Shown here one piece after another: positions 15,001 through 29,600 of a stretch of 64,000 nt of DNA. Made by a program: the position numbers and the translations under genes. How positions within the stretch are numbered: position 1 is the first letter of the stretch; every line of letters begins with the position of its first letter. The DNA is from Todiramphus chloris collaris. Taxonomy: Eukaryota; Chordata; Aves; Coraciiformes; Alcedinidae. The stretch covers positions 992,001 to 1,056,000 of the forward strand of contig JANVCC010000056.1 in the NCBI GenBank assembly GCA_025345505.1, written 5' to 3'. A model generated the notes under the pieces. It was not told the DNA's origin, did not search any database, and saw nothing but the letters and a program-made list of their open reading frames with translations.

Positions 15001-18000
15001 TTTGCTGAAGCTAAATGTCTAGTGGTCATAGCTGTTATTTCTTTATGTGGTGACTTGCTTCCTTTTTCAAACACTAAAATTCATTTTAATTTGCATAAGC
15101 ATATGACAGTGCATTACTATAAAGATATGGGAAGTGGCTTTATTTTCTGTGTTCTAGCAAGTGTCCTTCAATAAGGACATGCAAATTTAGAGCTCAGCCC
15201 ACACAGCATTACACTGTCAGTGAAGAAGATAGCATAATTCCAAAGTACCTTGGAAACCTCTCATTTCTCCATCAGGTCAGCCTAAGACTAATAGGGACAC
15301 ACATATTTGAGGAAAAATAACTTGAACTTTCCCATTGTGTGCACTAAAAATACAGAATTTTGTTGCAGATCAAGCTTTACTTTCTTAGACCAAGGCTTTA
15401 TCTGCAGCCAGCTTTCAAGGAGGGGATCACTCATTGAGCATGTGAAATTGAATAAGACAGGTTCAAAAAGGTAACCACCAGTGGGCAAGAAGCTCCCGAG
15501 GCACAGAATGGACTGAAAACCCTAGGTTATAAGCAAATAAATCATAAGCAAACCCACTTACAGCATGTAGGACAGCAAAGTATCAACTAGTTTAATCGTT
15601 CATTGGAGCTCTTTCAAACCTTAAATATTTAAATACTTTAGGTACGTACTACTGCAAAAGGCAGTTTCCTCAAAATAATGTAAATAGCAGTCCTATTATT
15701 GCAGAAAAACATCTCTCAAATTAAAACCAAGTTTCTAACATCTCAACATTTAAATAAATGTGGCAGGGTATGCACCACAGACTCATCAGCTGGGGAGTTC
15801 TGACAAAAGTATACCATAGTTCAGTACATATTAAACCTAATTAGATCATTCATTAAAAAACCTTGGTCCTTGCTTGAAATGATAAGGCAGCAATACTGCA
15901 AAGAGATCTCCATCAACGGTTATAAAGTAATCCTGATTGTCCTAAAAAACCGTAAAATACACTACTGTTCCTTCCAGTATGATAGGTATCTAGATCTCAG
16001 ACTTTCATGACATGTTGAACACAGCTCTTAATAACAGAACTGTAGACAAGCAGCTTTAACTAAAACTCTGTCTGACAACAAAACTAGCAGCACTCCCCGA
16101 TGGCTGACAAAACCACAGTGAACCAAGAAACCCATCCCCAACGGTCCTATTTACATCAAGTGTTTCCTGAACATATTCCCTTGCTAATAACACTGCTACC
16201 AACACACCTTCATTTGTACTAGGTGAGTTCTTATATAAGCCAAATGGAAGAGATGGCTGCTGTAAAATCTTGGAGTTATCACATACATCAACAGTTCTGG
16301 GACTACTAGCATGGCTTATCCTTATGCTTTCACTACTTAAGAAAACCAGCAGTGTCCAAGCAGTAAGGAGAAGCCTCAGTGAGTCCAGACAAAGCCAGAT
16401 TGACTACACACAGCAATTGGCCTCGTGTCATAGTAACTGCTCCCACACTCAGACTTTAAAGGTCAAAAGTATATTAGAACTGTTAAGCATCTGCACTGGA
16501 TTACTAGCTTCAGGATAGATAAGACTGTATCACCCAGCTCTGGCTGGCACAACTGTTAACAACTAATCTTGTCCTTACAAGAACAACTCTGCAACCAACA
16601 GGATTGCTGCTCCTCTGCTTTCCACATTAAAGCAATAGGCTCACTTATCTGAAATGACAGCAGCTGTTTCATCATACCACTTCTATAACTGTGACTTTTG
16701 CGACTTTAGTTTCACTGCAGAATACCAACATTTGTGTTCAACAAGCATGATTCACCATGTTTTGAAAGTAACAGAGATGTAATGTTAGAGGGAGCACAGT
16801 ATGATTCACCTCAGACTCAAAACTTCATGGAGCTGTATCACTAGAATTATGCTAGCAACATTTTTACCTCTGAAATATTTGCAACAGTTATTATGAACTG
16901 AAAAGACTCTAAAATAAATATTTACAACCAAAACTTGACCAATATAGTTTGACAACTCCTGCTGCACATTTCCAACCCTGAAAAAATAAACTATTCTTTT
17001 CTTTCCTTATTTCTGCCTACTTCAAATTACACTTCCACTGAAGCACACTTACATTCCTTCTTTTTTGCAGATTTCTCTGTCTTCACCCAGCCTTCTGTTG
17101 CTGATCTCTTTCATTTTATCTCAAAGATATGTTTGAATGGTGGTTGTAAATTTTTCTATGCTCATTTTAAATTGTATCCTTTCACTATAAGTATGGCACC
17201 TCTAAGCCATATTTTAAAATACTTTTTAAAATAGCTAATATTTCATTTTTGCATAACTTTGCTCTTTTTTTCCTCTTTATTAGCAATTTATCCATTATTT
17301 GTATAATAGCACTGAAGGAAAAGCTAAATTAAAGCCTCATCATGGTAGGTATCACACACAGAGTTTTAGCAAGGGTTTTTTCTTCAGAGACACTAAAATT
17401 GGAATAATCTAGACAAAATGTAGAAGAAGATAGTATTTTAAAAAATATTTTTATTTTCTATCTGAATAAAATTATGCATGAGAAACTGGGATCTCAACCA
17501 TGACTCAAGAAAACAGTTAAGCACAGAGCCCCAGCAAATGAACCTATCCTCTTGCCTACGGTCAGAGTGATTTAAGCACATGCCAACATGCTTTACTGAT
17601 TTAGAGCCCACACATCTTGCCTGAATTCATGCAAGACCTCAGTTTGGTCAATAAAGTCATGCTTCCCCTCTCAGGGAAGCTTCCACTTGTGAGAAATGCC
17701 ACATTTGAGACATGCATCACTACTCTGAAGCCTGACTTCTCCTGTTTATTCATAAAAGGTCTAAAACTGGTAGCTGCCAAACAACTTTCTCAGTGACCCT
17801 GCTAAAATTCTTTAACCCTTATCCTCATCTTTTTGGATGGGAATATTTTAGTCCTAATGCCCCTTCCAACCTTTTCCTCTCTAATGAAATTATTCATCAG
17901 GATGACACTTCTTTAGCAAGAGTCCATGCATTCATAAAGATGAAAAGACACCACCACCTTTCATTATGTAAGTGACATATTACTAAAAGGAGCAAGACTT

Positions 18001-19170
18001 AATTTGAAAGGCTCTCTAATGCAAAGAAACAGGATTTGAGTTTGGATAAAGTACAGGGAATTGCAAATTTAGTATGTAATATAGTTACAACCTGTTAATC
18101 TGTTATGCAAACTAGTTTCACTATAAAGCAACTCTGCATACATGGTGCTCTTGCTACCACTAGATGTCAGTTTTTTACACTTTAAAATGGATAAATACCT
18201 TTAAATAGTAATTACCCATTCACAATAGAAACATATCTCTTTATTATGCCATTAGTTCTGGACTGACCTTTAATTTTAAGGATTCCACATTTTATTTACC
18301 TTCATCTCTTTTGGTTTTTCCTCCCTGCAGGGCACAGTTCTCCTTTATCTAAAAAAAAAACCAAACAAATAAAACCTAATAAATTTTCACTATGCATTTA
18401 TTCCATTATTTACTCAGCCTGAGACACTCTTAAGAGTTTTTGCCAGCTGTCACTGTCAAAAGTCTGTAGCTCAGGTTGTATTTCTAGAAGACAGCAGTGA
18501 GATCTTATTTTTATTCCATAAAGATATTTTTACTAAGAAATTCTGTTTCTTCTCTGACTAATTCCAGATAGTCTACTATGGCAGTTAATAAGGGATATCA
18601 TTGACATGATTTTTCAGATCTTTATACATGTTGACTGCCTAATGTTTATTTACACTGCAAATTTGTGTGTCAGAAGTGAAAAACATAGCTGTAGGTTCCT
18701 CCTAATCCTGGCTTCTTGCAAGTCCTTTTATCAATTTCAAACATATTCCATAAACATAAATAGGTCTTAACATAAAGTTGGTCATATTGAATACAGAGCA
18801 TCTATAATATGCTTCTATAATATATTATGCATTTACTGTACCATAACAAGATGAAACTGCTTTTCATCAAGTAAATCTGAGTCTTTATTCTCCCACCAAA
18901 ACAATGTAGAAAATTAGGAGGAAGTCAAATTCATCATACATTATTGTATTCTCATATATATATATACACACATACATACACACATACACAACACTAAAAG
19001 AGCAACAAACTCATTTCACAACAAACCTCTCGAAAATGGTCCACACTCAGCACTTGTAACATTACAGAATGTAACTCAATATTATTGTAAGGTAATGACA
19101 AAATCGTCACCTTACCTGCAGCTTTACTGCCCTGATATTGACATCTAGAAACACAGTATGTTTGGTTATC
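1..19170. other. Intergenic DNA, no recognisable gene
   Basis: This stretch is AT-rich and lies far upstream of the BLNK promoter. Open frames are short (at most about 125 codons), lack convincing splice-site pairs, and give peptides I cannot match to any protein family. Low-complexity runs occur, such as a G10 run near 6,402-6,411. I see no CR1, LTR or DNA-transposon signature. A distal regulatory element cannot be excluded by reading alone. Confidence 0.7.
18954..18991. repeat. Compound AT/CA microsatellite
   Basis: A (TA)n run of about six units passes directly into CA/TACA units, forming a compound dinucleotide and tetranucleotide microsatellite. It lies in intergenic DNA just upstream of an old CR1 fragment and is likely length-polymorphic. 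Confidence 0.85.
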
Positions 19171-19171
19171 T

Positions 19172-19580
19172 TAGAATGGTTTGAGTTGGAATGGACCTAC
19201 AACAATCGTCTAGTCCAACCCTCCTGCCATGGGCAGAGACATCTTTCACAAAGATCAGGTTGCTCAAAATCCCATTCAACCTGACCTTGAACACTTCCAA
19301 AGACAGGGCATCCACAACTGGGCTCTGGGCAACCTGTTCTAGTGTTTCACCACCCTCTTAATAAAGAACTTCTTCCTTATGTCCAGTCTAATTTTACTCT
19401 CTTTCAGTTTAAAACCATAGCCCTTTGTCCTGTCACCACAGACCTCAGTAAAAAGTCTCTATCTTTCTTATAAGCCCCCTTTATATACTGAAAGGATTCA
19501 AAAATGTCTTCCCAGAGCCTTTTCTTCTCCAAGCAGAACAACATCTTTGTTAGGAGGTAACACTCCCTGAGCCTTAAACC
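19172..19580 (-). mobile_element. CR1 LINE 3' fragment (old, 5'-truncated)
   Basis: Read on the minus strand, this is the 3' end of a CR1 non-LTR retrotransposon. The low-coordinate end shows the typical CR1 3' untranslated sequence (plus-strand words such as gaatggtttgagttgg and gtccaaccctcctgccatgg). The higher part corresponds to the ORF2 C-terminus: FQYIKGAYKK and LEKKRL are degraded forms of the CR1 [10 protein letters not shown] and LEKRRL motifs. It is heavily truncated at its 5' end, as most CR1 copies are, and shows many substitutions and in-frame stops, so it is inactive. It looks older than the copy near 51 kb. The upper boundary is approximate because an inserted or diverged segment follows the LRE motif. 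Confidence 0.87.
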
Positions 19581-22500
19581 AAAAGTAACATGCTTGTAAC
19601 TTTCATTTTGTAAATCATCTGATGTTTCAACTGGACCAGAAGCAGAGGGCACGCACCATGTCTATAGGCAGATGAGCACCGCTCTCAGCACTGCTACAGA
19701 GGGAAAACACATTCAAGGAAGTCTCTTTCATTACAAAGAAAAATCAATCAGCAAAGGGGCATTAATGACCATAACCCACAGGCAAAAAATTGAAACTGGA
19801 CAAAGGTTTTAAAAGCTTTCTTGAATTGATCACCTGAGTAAAAACTGAAACACTGGATTATCTGAGATGCCTTTAATTTATCAAAAGCCAAAAATCCATA
19901 CATAAGCTCTTAGTAGTAATGATGCGTAAGTTCAAGATAAAGGACTGAGCATCACTGTTGTTCTTCCAATGGATAAGGGCACTCCTGGGTTCAGATCAAA
20001 ATAAAACTCTCAAGTCAAAGGAATTCCTTCATCCTCACTCACATCAAAATTTAACCATTTCAAACTCCTCCTGATCCTTCACAGCTCTCCTGGATTTTTC
20101 AAGGTATTATTTGCAGCTGCAGCCATAAACATCTTATTACAGCTACTTACCTACAAGAGCAGGCTGAAAAGTAGAGAAGGGGATAGATATGCGCTTCTAT
20201 GAACTTCCAAATATAGTTCAAAAGACTGTATCATACAACCAACTATACCAATCTTCAAAGACATTTGAAAACTTTTTTGAGACAAAACCTACATTAAAAT
20301 ATCCCTAGCAGAAACTCAGCTAGAAACTGTGACATCATGGCAAAAAAATACAAAGCAAATGTGGAGCCCAAAAACACGTCTTATGACTTCTGACAGCCAT
20401 GCTTATGACTTCCTTAGAGAAGTGCTAAACCTAGGGCAGGTAAAGGTGCCATAGATGCTACATACTGTGTGTAACATTTTATTCCATTCCCTTTACCTTC
20501 CTATTACATTTACTGAATTTCCTCAAACCAGGAATTCCATTTGCATGCTAATTATCCCTTATCCAACTGCCAGTCAACCTCTACATGTCCCCAAGTCTGC
20601 AAAATTCCACAAGTCCCACCGAGCCAAGGCACATAAACCACACACACACATGTGCTGCCCACTTGCAAAGCACATGCACAGAAACAGAGCACCTCAGACA
20701 TTCCAGTTCACTGTGCATGTACTGCACAGTCCATGGGCATGAGTCAGTCTAAACTTTTCCAGACAAAAATGCATAAAATCTACTTACAGGCCTGCAGCTC
20801 CAGACTGTACAGAAATTTAGTTTCTCTTTGCTTTTGATGTAAGGCTTCTCTTTTGTCAGCACCCATGCTGGCAAGCAGCCACAGCAGGATAGGCTCAGAT
20901 CCAAGACATACTTCTGAAAGCAAAGGACCAAAAGACACACCCCAACATTTGCATCACTGCAAGATTTCTCCCCTTCCATGATACCATCTGCAGAATGAAG
21001 CTGGTTGCTTGATCTGCAAGCTAAGAGTTTTGATTACTCTTAGCTACTGAGCTAAGCGAGATACTAAGAAAGTTGATGTCAGGTGAATGAAGCAGTCAGT
21101 AGAAAAGAGGAAATCAGTACTGGGTTTGAAGAGAACATAACTTTTATATGCTTTCTAAACTGCACTCTAACATGAAACTGTAAACACAAAAAAACACTAA
21201 CACTCCTATCTGTCCCATTAGTTCCTCATTGTATGTTTGTCAGCTCATATCCCTCCAGGAAAGAAACTTGAACTTCCCCTTTATCACAGATATTCATTTG
21301 CAATATATTCCATTCATCCCAATATGAATCACTAACAATGTATATCATAAGCAACAACAGGAGCGATGGATGATTAAAAAGTGGAAGAATTAGTCATCTT
21401 CTTACAGAAGCTACCATGTAATTTCAAAATTGTTGAGTTTGCAAGATATTTTTGTACTCTTTCCTAAGATCAGAATTTTGTGGCTAAACTGCAGTAGCAG
21501 TTGCAATCAGCAGTGCAATTTGTTGCAAAAAATATAAGCATACAAAATAAAAAGATAGCTAGCTTTCAGCTGGACCCATATCTTCCAACTCAGAGAGGCT
21601 CATATCTTAATCCCTTTGTCGATGACTGTCTCAAAAAAAAAATTTAAAAAAAATCAAGTTAAAACTCCCTCAGTAAAACACTCACCAGTATAGGAAGCAC
21701 GTTTACCCATAGCTTCTTCCTCTACCAAGCTCAATCGCTAGTTAAAAAGTGCTTGTACTGACCACAGACACAGCACTTGCCTGTGTGGAAAGGGTGGAGT
21801 ACAACAGAGTGATGCCCAAAGCAGCACACTCTAGCAAAGTTCAGCTGGGCAGGGCAGTGAGAATTACACAAGCTATTATTATACATAAGTAATCTTAAAA
21901 CACTCAAGAAAAGGTATAAATAGGCTATTTTGCAATGAAAAGGGAGTGAACAAAATCAAATCCTTACAACAGAAAACATTGCTGCTTCCTCTTATTTAGA
22001 AGGTGCAATAAGGGGAGGAAGTTGCCCTAATATTGCTGGTCAGTGATCTGCAGAGGCAATTAGGTGAGTCATCATTAGAGCTGGCAAATTCTCAACAGAC
22101 CCAGATGGGCCTGTATGTCAGTCAGACAGCTCAGTATCATTTTAAATTTCCTCAGGAATTTGGTGATTTCTAGATCTGCTAGATCATCTGCTAATTACCA
22201 TAGGCACTACATGAAGATATGCAGATGGGGTTTTTTTACAGTATAATTACAGTATTAAATGTAGGGGGTTCTCTAGTGTCTGAAATGGCATATTTTCACA
22301 ACAAGTATATCAAAGAACTTAAAGAAATGCAGAGATTCACTTGAGTTTAAATACAGACTGAGGAAATAGGTTTTCTATGAGATCTTAACATGTTCGCTCG
22401 ATCTGCTTGTCTCATACACTTGCTGTTAGTGTCTCATTTTGTATGCCTGATACAAACTCATCTATCATGCTGATGAGGTGGTGAGACAAAAGGCAAAACA

Positions 22501-23651
22501 GTTTGCAGTGGGACTGATGGCTGGGGAGGTATTCAGAAAAACAGAGCTGGGCAAACATCAATCACATTAAAATGAACTCAGTATCACTGAAGTCACTGGA
22601 AAGTACCCATTTTGGAGATTTCACATCCACTATAGGTGTGCCTAGGAAGTCTCAGGAAAAAAAGTAAATTAATTTCCTCTTTCTGACATAAAATAGAAGG
22701 AGGGTTAGAGCTGCATCTATTAAATAGACACGTTTTTCAGCCTGACCTATCCCCTGTTGAAATCTATGCTGAGAAAGAAGGCATTTTAGCATTAACATGT
22801 TTCTGGACTGAAATTGCACAATCAGACACTTGATCTGGGTACAATTCAGAGAATTTATTGGAAATTTTGCACTAAAGGAACATCTACAGATAAAAAAAAA
22901 AAGATTAATTTAGACTACCTTAAAACTCTAATTTTAGAAATTTGTCTGCAAGCTGCACACAACTTGAACATTAGCACTTCTGCTGCTTCAGTGTGGTGTA
23001 TGGTCTCCTTGGCATGTTAAGATGAAAGGTATAAGGAGCTACCTACACTATTGAAATGATCTGGCTAAACTGTTTGCAGTTCCCGAATTAGCTTGTGCAG
23101 CACTAGAATGGGTATTGTAGGTGCAAAAGTGCCACATTAAAAAATAATTTTCTTTTTAATCCTGCTTTTCATGGGTTAAGGAGCCATGCAGAAGTCTAGC
23201 ACAAGAATAGATCAAACAAGGACTTAACAGTCACCTAACCATTGTTAAAGTAATCTTCCACTCAGCCATTGTTATACTAATCTGACGATTTCTTTTTTCT
23301 CTTTTTTTTTTTTTTTCTTTTAACTGAAAAGAGAAACTATGTGATGGAGCTGGACAGAGACCATATAAAAGAGCTTCCTTTCAATTTTTTTAATGATTCA
23401 TTAACCAATATAATTTAATTTGCCACATACCCAGTTAAATTACAGTTTAACAATGTAGTATGTGCTACCAGCTTTCTAGAAATGTTAAAACAGGCCAGTA
23501 ATCAAAAGTTAAGCATTAACCAATATGAGACAACCATGTAGCTACGAAACTAAAAACTACTTTTTAGGTTGTTGCTTAGTTCACTTAATGGATTGGTCTT
23601 GATTAAATTGATCTTTATTTAAAATATGAAACCTATTTTCTCTCTTTTCAG

Positions 23652-23698
23652 AATGTATCAGATTATGAGCTGAGCCGATTCAAAATAATGCACCAGCC
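23652..23698 (+). other. Exon-like 47-base segment with strong splice sites
   Basis: A long pyrimidine tract ending in tctcttttcag precedes this segment, and a consensus donor (CC|GTAAGT) follows it. Only one frame is open; it reads NVSDYELSRFKIMHQ and ends in phase 2. I do not recognise the peptide and see no partner exon. It could be an internal exon of an unannotated transcript (coding or lncRNA), a far-upstream alternative exon of the downstream gene, or chance. It lies about 20 kb upstream of the BLNK CpG island on the same strand. Confidence 0.25.
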
Positions 23699-26619
23699 GT
23701 AAGTTCCTCATTATTTTCTGCTTCCCCACTAAGTGACTAATGCTCTGTTGTACTCTGACAGTTTCTGTTAATAAATAAGGAAAAACGAGAATTGAAATCC
23801 CATGTGAAGGGCAATAACTGATGAGGGTGAAACTGCCTCAGGATTAGAATCCTGAAAGTTTACGAGAACTGTGGTTCAGATCATCTTCTGCACTAGCTGC
23901 AGGTTGATATATCAGTTCAGGTATATTATTTCTCTTATATTACTGCACAAAAATAGTATTAGGAAGTTTTCTCTATGAGCCAATGAAACTAAGAAGAGTT
24001 CAGTTTAATATGGAGTTGCTCTACTTCACCTAATGGTGTGTTATTATTCCATGTAGGGTTTTTTTTTTCACCTAGCTGGGAAAACATTATGTCTATTTAT
24101 GAAACCAGAATTGTTTCTCAAATCCCACTCGATCAGCAAGAAACTGGAGGAACTGGAGGTATTTTTACCCATTAAAGTCCTATTCCTATTAATAAGAATT
24201 TGATGAGTGCATAAATTAATAATCTTCTGGGATTATTTTAATAATTAACTAGATGAGTAAGGAAAATATCAAAAGACTTCCTTGCAAAGTAATTAAGTCT
24301 AATGAGACATCATTTTGAGAGAAAATGTAGAGAGCATTTATATAAATTTAACAAAGGGTGTGTCCTCTATTCCTATGATATACTTGAATCTGACCTATTA
24401 CAATATTGGGGCAAACAGAAATCTACTAACTGAGACCAAGAGATGCACTTCACTGATGCAAGCATTCAAGCTTTGGATTCTCAACTGGATATTGAAATAA
24501 CAAAGGTGTTTTGTAATATGAATTCTGTTGTCAAGTGTAAAGCAAAAGACATCAAGAGTACATCAAGTCCAAAGTAATAAAACTCTTGAAATGCACTCTT
24601 GCTATATTCTGTTATTTCAATTAGCATTCTTCTTGACAGGCTAATGACAGCCTGATGTAAATTAGTTGTCATCAGCACTCAAAGCCACAGATTTACCTAG
24701 ATTGCTTCTGAACAGCTACTGAATATAGTAGTGAAATTATCAAGGTGCAACCTCTACTAGTGTCCTATCCTATCCATGAAAAGCAATAACGAATGATTCC
24801 TTCCTCACTTCCCAAAACAATAATAGAGGTGCTGCTTTCAAACATGGGACAGCAGAGTACTGAGGCACTAGTCCAACGCTCTCTGGAGCTGGCTGCCAGG
24901 GTTGTGCAACAAACTGCTCTCACAGGTTTGGATGTTTTCAACAGTCCTGACATCATGTTGAAATCTTAAGCTTTGCTTAAAGCCCTTCCTCCTGCAGAAG
25001 CCACTACTGTATTTTTCACTGCCCACAGTTGATACACTCTCACCCTGAAAGCCTAGGGTCACCCCAAACACTGAGCATGTTCACTCTTAAATATGGCAAC
25101 AGCACTTTCCAGAAACTTCCCATTAGAGAAGTCTCAAACATCCCACTGACTCATTTACTCAGTGCTAAAAGTTATGCCAGGAAGAACAACGTATAGAACA
25201 CCACACAATGTTCAGGAACAGTCTTAAAGAGAGTGCAGATACCAAAATCAGTCTCATACCACAGATATTTCAGAATACTGGAACTTAAGTTCTTTCCAAA
25301 CATACTTTCTTGCTATATTTACTTAACATGTTAATAAGCAGTGCAAATAAGATTGGTATTTATAACTGTATTCAACAAAACTAGCATATAAGCTCAATTA
25401 TAAACATTGATAATTTGAAAGCACATCTCGAGAAAGAAATGTAAATTCATCTTAACCACCACAGTGTAGGTAGTCCAAGACTTACAGTATTGGATGTTTA
25501 TGCAGCAGTTGTTTCACAACACTTTCAGCTTATTGAAGTTCCACTTTTCCAGGGACTGTGAAATTAAAAGGCCTTCTTTGTAGCTATATATGTGATTAGA
25601 GATTCATCCCAAGTCAAACTCAAAGTAAATTTTGCTCTCAACTCATGAGCTCTGCGGAGTGTTGTCCAAAACCAGGTCTGGAATCTCTCATCACAAAATC
25701 AGTGCTCTCTTATCACATGTGCAAATTCAGAAGCCTGTTCTGTCTGTGTCGTACTGCTAGGTAAATGAGAAATCTTCAACTGCAAATCAGGTATGCGATG
25801 TCAAGTCTTGAGTTTACTATTTGTATAACAACAGGCAGTTCTGGAAGTTCCTGGATAATAAGTGAGCTCTCATAAGGAATGTATAATTATGGTGTGGGCA
25901 GCATTTGATTTCTTCTTGAAATAAACATCCGTCAATTTTCACTGCTGTGGAAAATGTTACTAGTTGTTCTTTTACCAGGAATTTCTAGTATATGCAGAAA
26001 AAAATACTATTTATAAAACAACTAAGTGTTCTGTAATTAAGTGTAATTTCTAGATTAGTTTCTAACTAATGCTACCTGTGATACCATAGGGCCACAAGAG
26101 TTACATGCACTGGGGACATCTGAATATTGTGGAGATTACTGGTCAAGCAGTGGCCAATAGTGCCATCGCTGCAGCTGCCAGGCAGACCTTTCTGCTGTCA
26201 AGGGCCACCCCAGGCTTGCAGGCAACAAAAGAGGACATGGTTCAAAGAGCTAACAGGCCTCCACTGGCAAAATTAATTCTAGTCCGCTCAGGACATAGAT
26301 ATTTATACACACCTTTTCTCAACAATATAGTCAGACATTTCAGTGCATTTTAACTCATTGTCCACACCTCTAGTGTGAATCATTGCCTCAAACACTTGTA
26401 TGCATAACACATTTTCTTCCATTACATTTTTTACTTCTCATTAAGAAGACAGGAAAATCGAAAGCATAAGCATATGACAATCATTATACGAGAAGTCAAG
26501 AAATAAATCAGTAGATTTCTAACAGACTACAATGACATTCAAATTTCACATGTAAAGAATTTTCTAATCCTGTGTGGAGGAATGACAGGCATTATTGTTA
26601 AATTTATACTTAGTTAATA

Positions 26620-26660
26620 AATGTAGGGTGAGCAACATGAAATGTAGGGTGAGCAAAGCT
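26620..26660. repeat. 21-base tandem duplication
   Basis: The word aatgtagggtgagcaa occurs twice with a 21-base period (starts at 26,620 and 26,641). This is a simple two-copy duplication with no coding content. Confidence 0.8.
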
Positions 26661-29600
26661 TCACTTTGTAGTATTTTGATGTCTTGCTCCTCTGTTTTTA
26701 TTTCAGTGAATTACTTTGCCTAACCAAAGACAAATCCTAATAAAAATACTAATAAAAGCAATGATATTTCTATGAGAATTAGACTGTTTCCTTAACAAAC
26801 AATAAAGGTTTTGCTGTCTCTGTAAGCAAGACGCAGCAGTACAGAAATCTTGTGACAAGCTGCACTTGGACTTTCCCCACGCCAGAGAAAGCTCCAAGCT
26901 GAAGAAGTAAAGGTAGTAGATGAGTTCTATCCCAATGCTTAGTAAAGGTTTTCCCTCTTTTTGGAGAAAAACATATATAGCATAAGGGATTTTTAATTAC
27001 CCTTATCCTTTAAATACCAGTGCTGACTCTGGTTGGCTGTTTTATGTCTAAATATGTAGATTTAGTTCCTTGCCTTCCTCAGTAGGAAGTTGCCACTTTA
27101 AAAACCTCAACTTATTCCCAGAATTGGAAAAGTCCAGGGCTAAAATTTAGAATAATGATCTCCCCAGAAAAATGATACCTAAATGAGGCCAAAAGAGGTG
27201 TCCAGTACATAACAACTCTAGTGCCACAGAAGCATACTACATGACACTTCCTTGGTAGCTATACACACTTCAAATTAAAAAAAAAAAAAAAATTTACTCA
27301 TTTTTAGCATAAAAAGTCTATGACAAACGTCTATTGAGGTATCAAATATTTACAGAGGCAGCCACTGCCTGCTGAATAGAATTAATTCTGGATTTCTCCT
27401 GTTCACAGGAGGATCTAGGAAATATTTGCTCAGCAAAGCAACACCGTCTTGTCTCCTTTTACAGCTGCAGATACTATACTACTGCAGCAGAAAGGGGGCA
27501 ACAGACACTTGCATTACAGCAGTTTCTCTTCCATCCTGACATGATCACTTAAGACTTTTGCAATGATACCAGGTACTTGAGAAGGAGGAAAAACGCCCTC
27601 ACAGCTCAGCAGCGTATTGTGTTAGAAGTTCTTCTCGGAAGCTCCCTTCTGCTCTTGTCACTAGACTGTTCACCATACTCTCTTGGATCTAAAGCCAGGA
27701 AAAAATGTTACTCTGAAACAATTTTTGAAGTGTTTTGCCAAAGCTTGACAATGAAAGAATGGAAAGATCACAGCATTAAAAGCCTTGTGGAAGGACTACA
27801 GACCATTCAGATTTGAACCTGAGACCACCGGTCTCAGTTTAGTCATAGCACCTTCCCCATTTCAGCTCCGTGTCAGAAGTACCTAGTCAGGCAAACACAG
27901 ACAGACACATACCAGTACTATGAATCTATAACTGGGCATTTTTCTTATTACTAAACAAATCTAATCTTCTAACCAAGATTTGCCATATTTTTAAGATTTG
28001 CCAAAAATTTGATAGCCTATCTTGGCAAAATATGCTGATACTTTTCCATAGATAAGCATAGATTTTGTATTTTATGCATTGTTTTATACTGAAAATAATG
28101 CATAAAGAAAATTGGACAAGGGATAAACTATTTCTGTACTCCACATTCTCCTATAACTGCAACCACACAGAAGACATTTTCAAACAATCTTTCAAAACTG
28201 GACATGGAGAGCCAAGGTGGAATTAAATAAATGATGTTCTAGCTGGGACGAAAACGAAAACCACTATAGAAGCCATTCAAGCTAGTAATATGTTCAGATG
28301 AGGAGTAATGTAAATCACTAATGTTGACAGGAAATAACCATGATCACAATCCTGTCTTTGTTACCAGAAGTAAAGATGTAGCTAGAAACTACATTGGCAG
28401 GGCTTATAGAAAGAAAACAGACACCTGTGTACAAGAATTGTTGGAAGTCATTAAAGGTTGTAAATAAAACCGTATTTGATCTTTTAAAAAGCTACTAGAA
28501 ATAGTAGCTATGCAGTTCTCTCAGAAGTTGAAAATACACAAAAATACACAAAATATACAAGTTTGTTTTTTCTGATGAAGTGCCAGTATCTAGATATTTG
28601 CTTGGGTGTCACAACTTTCCAAATAGCAATGGTGGCAGTTCAGCTGTTACCATGCTACAGTATTGCAGTTTAAGTGGTCACAGTGGAAACTAACCTGGCA
28701 ATGCTTTAGTTCCTGTGGCTCTGCAGACTATACGCCTGTCCCAGGGCTAAGTAGAAAGAATATAAAACAAAAGGCTTTCTTTATGTACGTTCTACTGTTA
28801 GACTGAATTATCACTATGGCAATGATGAGGAATGATCAGCCTCAGAGTTACAAATATATTGGTAGAATTGGAAGATTTTTTCCATTCTAATGAAAATTGC
28901 ATCTACAAATTCCAACTAAATAAGATAGTTTTGTCCATTTTCCCATCCTTTCTTAATGAAAATAATCCAATTCTTAAACAATTGAAATACCAGTTATTAT
29001 CTGGAAATCACCAAAGAAATCAAAGGATGTGAAGACATCAGAGGAAATCCCAATTTTTCTTCCTAACACACTTGATGCTTGTGATGGAAACCAGTTTTAA
29101 GTTGTTTGGGTTATCTTCCACTGCACATTTTATCCTTCGTATCTCAGATACCTTGCCCAATCTCCTTTCATGGTACCCTACCATACTCAGCCATCTGTGC
29201 AATGTCATATGGGCAAGGTTACAGTATTAATATACAAGTGTTTCTTTAAGATTGGAAACACTAGGATTTTTATTTTTTTTTTTTTTTATGGACATTAAGC
29301 AAGATAAATCACAGTCTCTTTGATAACAGTATGACAGACTGATGTTAAATAATACTAGATGTCTACTGACCCTCTTTGAAGAGCCAGAGTGGATCAGCCT
29401 CTGAGAAAAAAGGCTATGCTGGTCCAGCTGTAGGGAGGACCAGGTATGTAACATTCATCTTAATCTAGCTAAGTTTTAATGAAAGTAGAAACTTTTGTCT
29501 TTGTTAGTACTCTAGACCAGCCTGAAGAGCAACACATCAGTCACAGAGCAACTCAAGTTGGGTACCAAAAATCAAAGAAACATCACCTTTTTAAGACACA

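Noticed and set aside
26105-26353. 82-codon plus-strand frame with an Ala-rich stretch, considered as a retroviral gag remnant
   Set aside because: No gag motif, no LTR pair and no primer-binding site found nearby.
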